From Variovorax ginsengisoli (GTDB lineage Bacteria; Pseudomonadota; Gammaproteobacteria; Burkholderiales; Burkholderiaceae_C), in the NCBI RefSeq assembly GCF_030486595.1, contig NZ_JAUJZH010000002.1:124001-188000 (forward strand): DNA of 64,000 nucleotides. The letters run 5' to 3'. Under the pieces are notes generated by a model. It searched no databases. It was not told the DNA's origin and saw nothing but the letters and a program-made list of their open reading frames with translations. Positions 63,353 to 64,000 of this stretch are shown here, piece by piece. Made by a program: the position numbers and the translations under genes. How positions within the stretch are numbered: position 1 is the first letter of the stretch; the number at the start of each line of letters is the position of its first letter.

Positions 63353-64000
63353 ATGCGCACGCCGTCCGACCCCTGGCACTTCGCCCGCCCCGAGCTCGCC
63401 GGGGGCTACCTGCAAGCCTTCGACCTCGGCCTGGTGTCGGCCCGCGGGCTGTTCGCCCGGCGCCGCATGGGCAAGAGCGAATTCCTGAAGCATGACCTGC
63501 TGCCGGCCGCCGAAGCCGCCGGCTACCTGGCCGCCTACACCAACCTCTGGGACGACGCCGATCATCCGGGCCAGGCGATCGCCACCGCCATCCTGTCGGC
63601 CGCCAGGCCCAAGGGGCTCGCACAGTTCTGGGAAGACCTGTCGACGCCGATCCGCAAGATGAAGGCCGGCGGCAAGCTGCCCCTCGGCGTCGAGGGTTCG
63701 CTCGAGCTGGACCTCGCCGACAAGGAAAAACTCGCCGTTCCGGCCATCCAGGCGGCGCTCCAAGCGGCCGACAAGACCCGCAAGCGTCTCATCTTGATGA
63801 TCGACGAGGCGCAAGTGCTCGCCGCGCCCGAGCACCGCCAGGTGGCGCATTCGTTGCGTGCGGGGCTGGACATTCGCAAGGCGAGCGTCAAGGTCCTGTT
63901 CGCTGGCTCGTCGGAAGCGGCGCTGCGCGAAATGTTCTCGCGGGCATCGGCGCCGTTCTACAACTGGGCGCCGGTGGAGCCGTTCCCACTGCTCGGCGAT
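63353..64000 (+). CDS. P-loop ATPase, 3' end cut by window edge
   Basis: 216 residues are seen before the window ends. The fold is of the AAA/STAND group: a degenerate Walker A, LFARRRMGKSEFL (G40-K41-S42), and a Walker B with DEAQ (LILMIDEAQ, D151-E152), then VKVLFAGSSEAALREMF, which fits sensor 1. The Walker A lacks the leading G-x-x-x-x of typical loops and has R-R-M-G-K-S, as in archaeal-type and STAND ATPases. The C-terminal partner domain lies outside, so a role (defence, signalling or replication) cannot be judged. A palindrome lies upstream. Confidence 0.75.
   Translation, partial: MRTPSDPWHFARPELAGGYLQAFDLGLVSARGLFARRRMGKSEFLKHDLLPAAEAAGYLAAYTNLWDDADHPGQAIATAILSAARPKGLAQFWEDLSTPIRKMKAGGKLPLGVEGSLELDLADKEKLAVPAIQAALQAADKTRKRLILMIDEAQVLAAPEHRQVAHSLRAGLDIRKASVKVLFAGSSEAALREMFSRASAPFYNWAPVEPFPLLGD

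Overview
The window looks like a stretch of chromosome from a high-GC betaproteobacterium of the family Comamonadaceae, probably Variovorax or a close relative. The evidence is the block recA-recX / sucC-sucD-terC, three Bug-type (TctC-like) tripartite tricarboxylate receptors paired with amidohydrolase or CoA-transferase genes, many LysR regulators, and very high GC with dense, often overlapping genes. This placement is by gene content and style only. I saw no rRNA, tRNA, insertion sequence, integrase or CRISPR array. Both ends cut a gene: a PP2C phosphatase on the left and an ATPase on the right.

Layout. 1-6.9 kb is core metabolism and repair: PP2C phosphatase, TerC membrane protein, succinyl-CoA synthetase (sucCD), argC, a toxin-first toxin/antitoxin pair, recX and recA. 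7-9.6 kb holds a MarR regulator and a TctD/TctE-type two-component system. 9.7-15.4 kb is a leftward run: a SET-domain protein with a lysine-rich tail, birA, a small membrane-anchored protein, and a 1345-residue Pls/PosA-type synthetase (adenylation, carrier, six membrane segments, three tandem acyltransferase-like domains). 15.6-18.8 kb is topB fused to a SWIB domain, then a small lipoprotein. 18.8-22 kb has a class I glutamine amidotransferase-like hydrolase, a TIM-barrel epimerase and an HtrA-like protein that has lost most of its catalytic triad. 22-24.6 kb looks like a cold-shock unit: a structured leader, a small conserved protein, an extra IF-1, DbpA helicase and a small basic protein. 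25-34 kb mixes a dihaem cytochrome c, a Bug/M20 pair, an SGNH hydrolase, a DinG-like Fe-S helicase, an Nramp-related carrier and an SDR oxidoreductase.

34.1-41.5 kb is one 2483-residue autotransporter with long internal repeats. 41.8-50.7 kb carries slyD, pirin, a Bug/M20 pair with a divergent LysR, a LysR/BASS-transporter pair, an aldo/keto reductase and an Lrp-type regulator. 50.7-55.1 kb is the giant helicase lhr. 55.1-59.4 kb is a CoA-dependent catabolic operon (Bug receptor, CaiB/BaiF CoA-transferase, AcuI-type reductase) divergent from its LysR. 59.5-63.3 kb has a flavin monooxygenase with an N-terminal NTF2-like domain, an FHA protein, a TetR regulator with a VOC protein and a quinol-monooxygenase-like protein.

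How it works together: the accessory content is mostly uptake and breakdown of organic acids or amides under LysR control, with DNA maintenance (recA, recX, topB, lhr, DinG-like helicase) alongside. The points that most deserve a second look are the Pls-like synthetase, the SET protein beside a SWIB-fused topoisomerase, the degenerate HtrA protein, and the autotransporter repeats.
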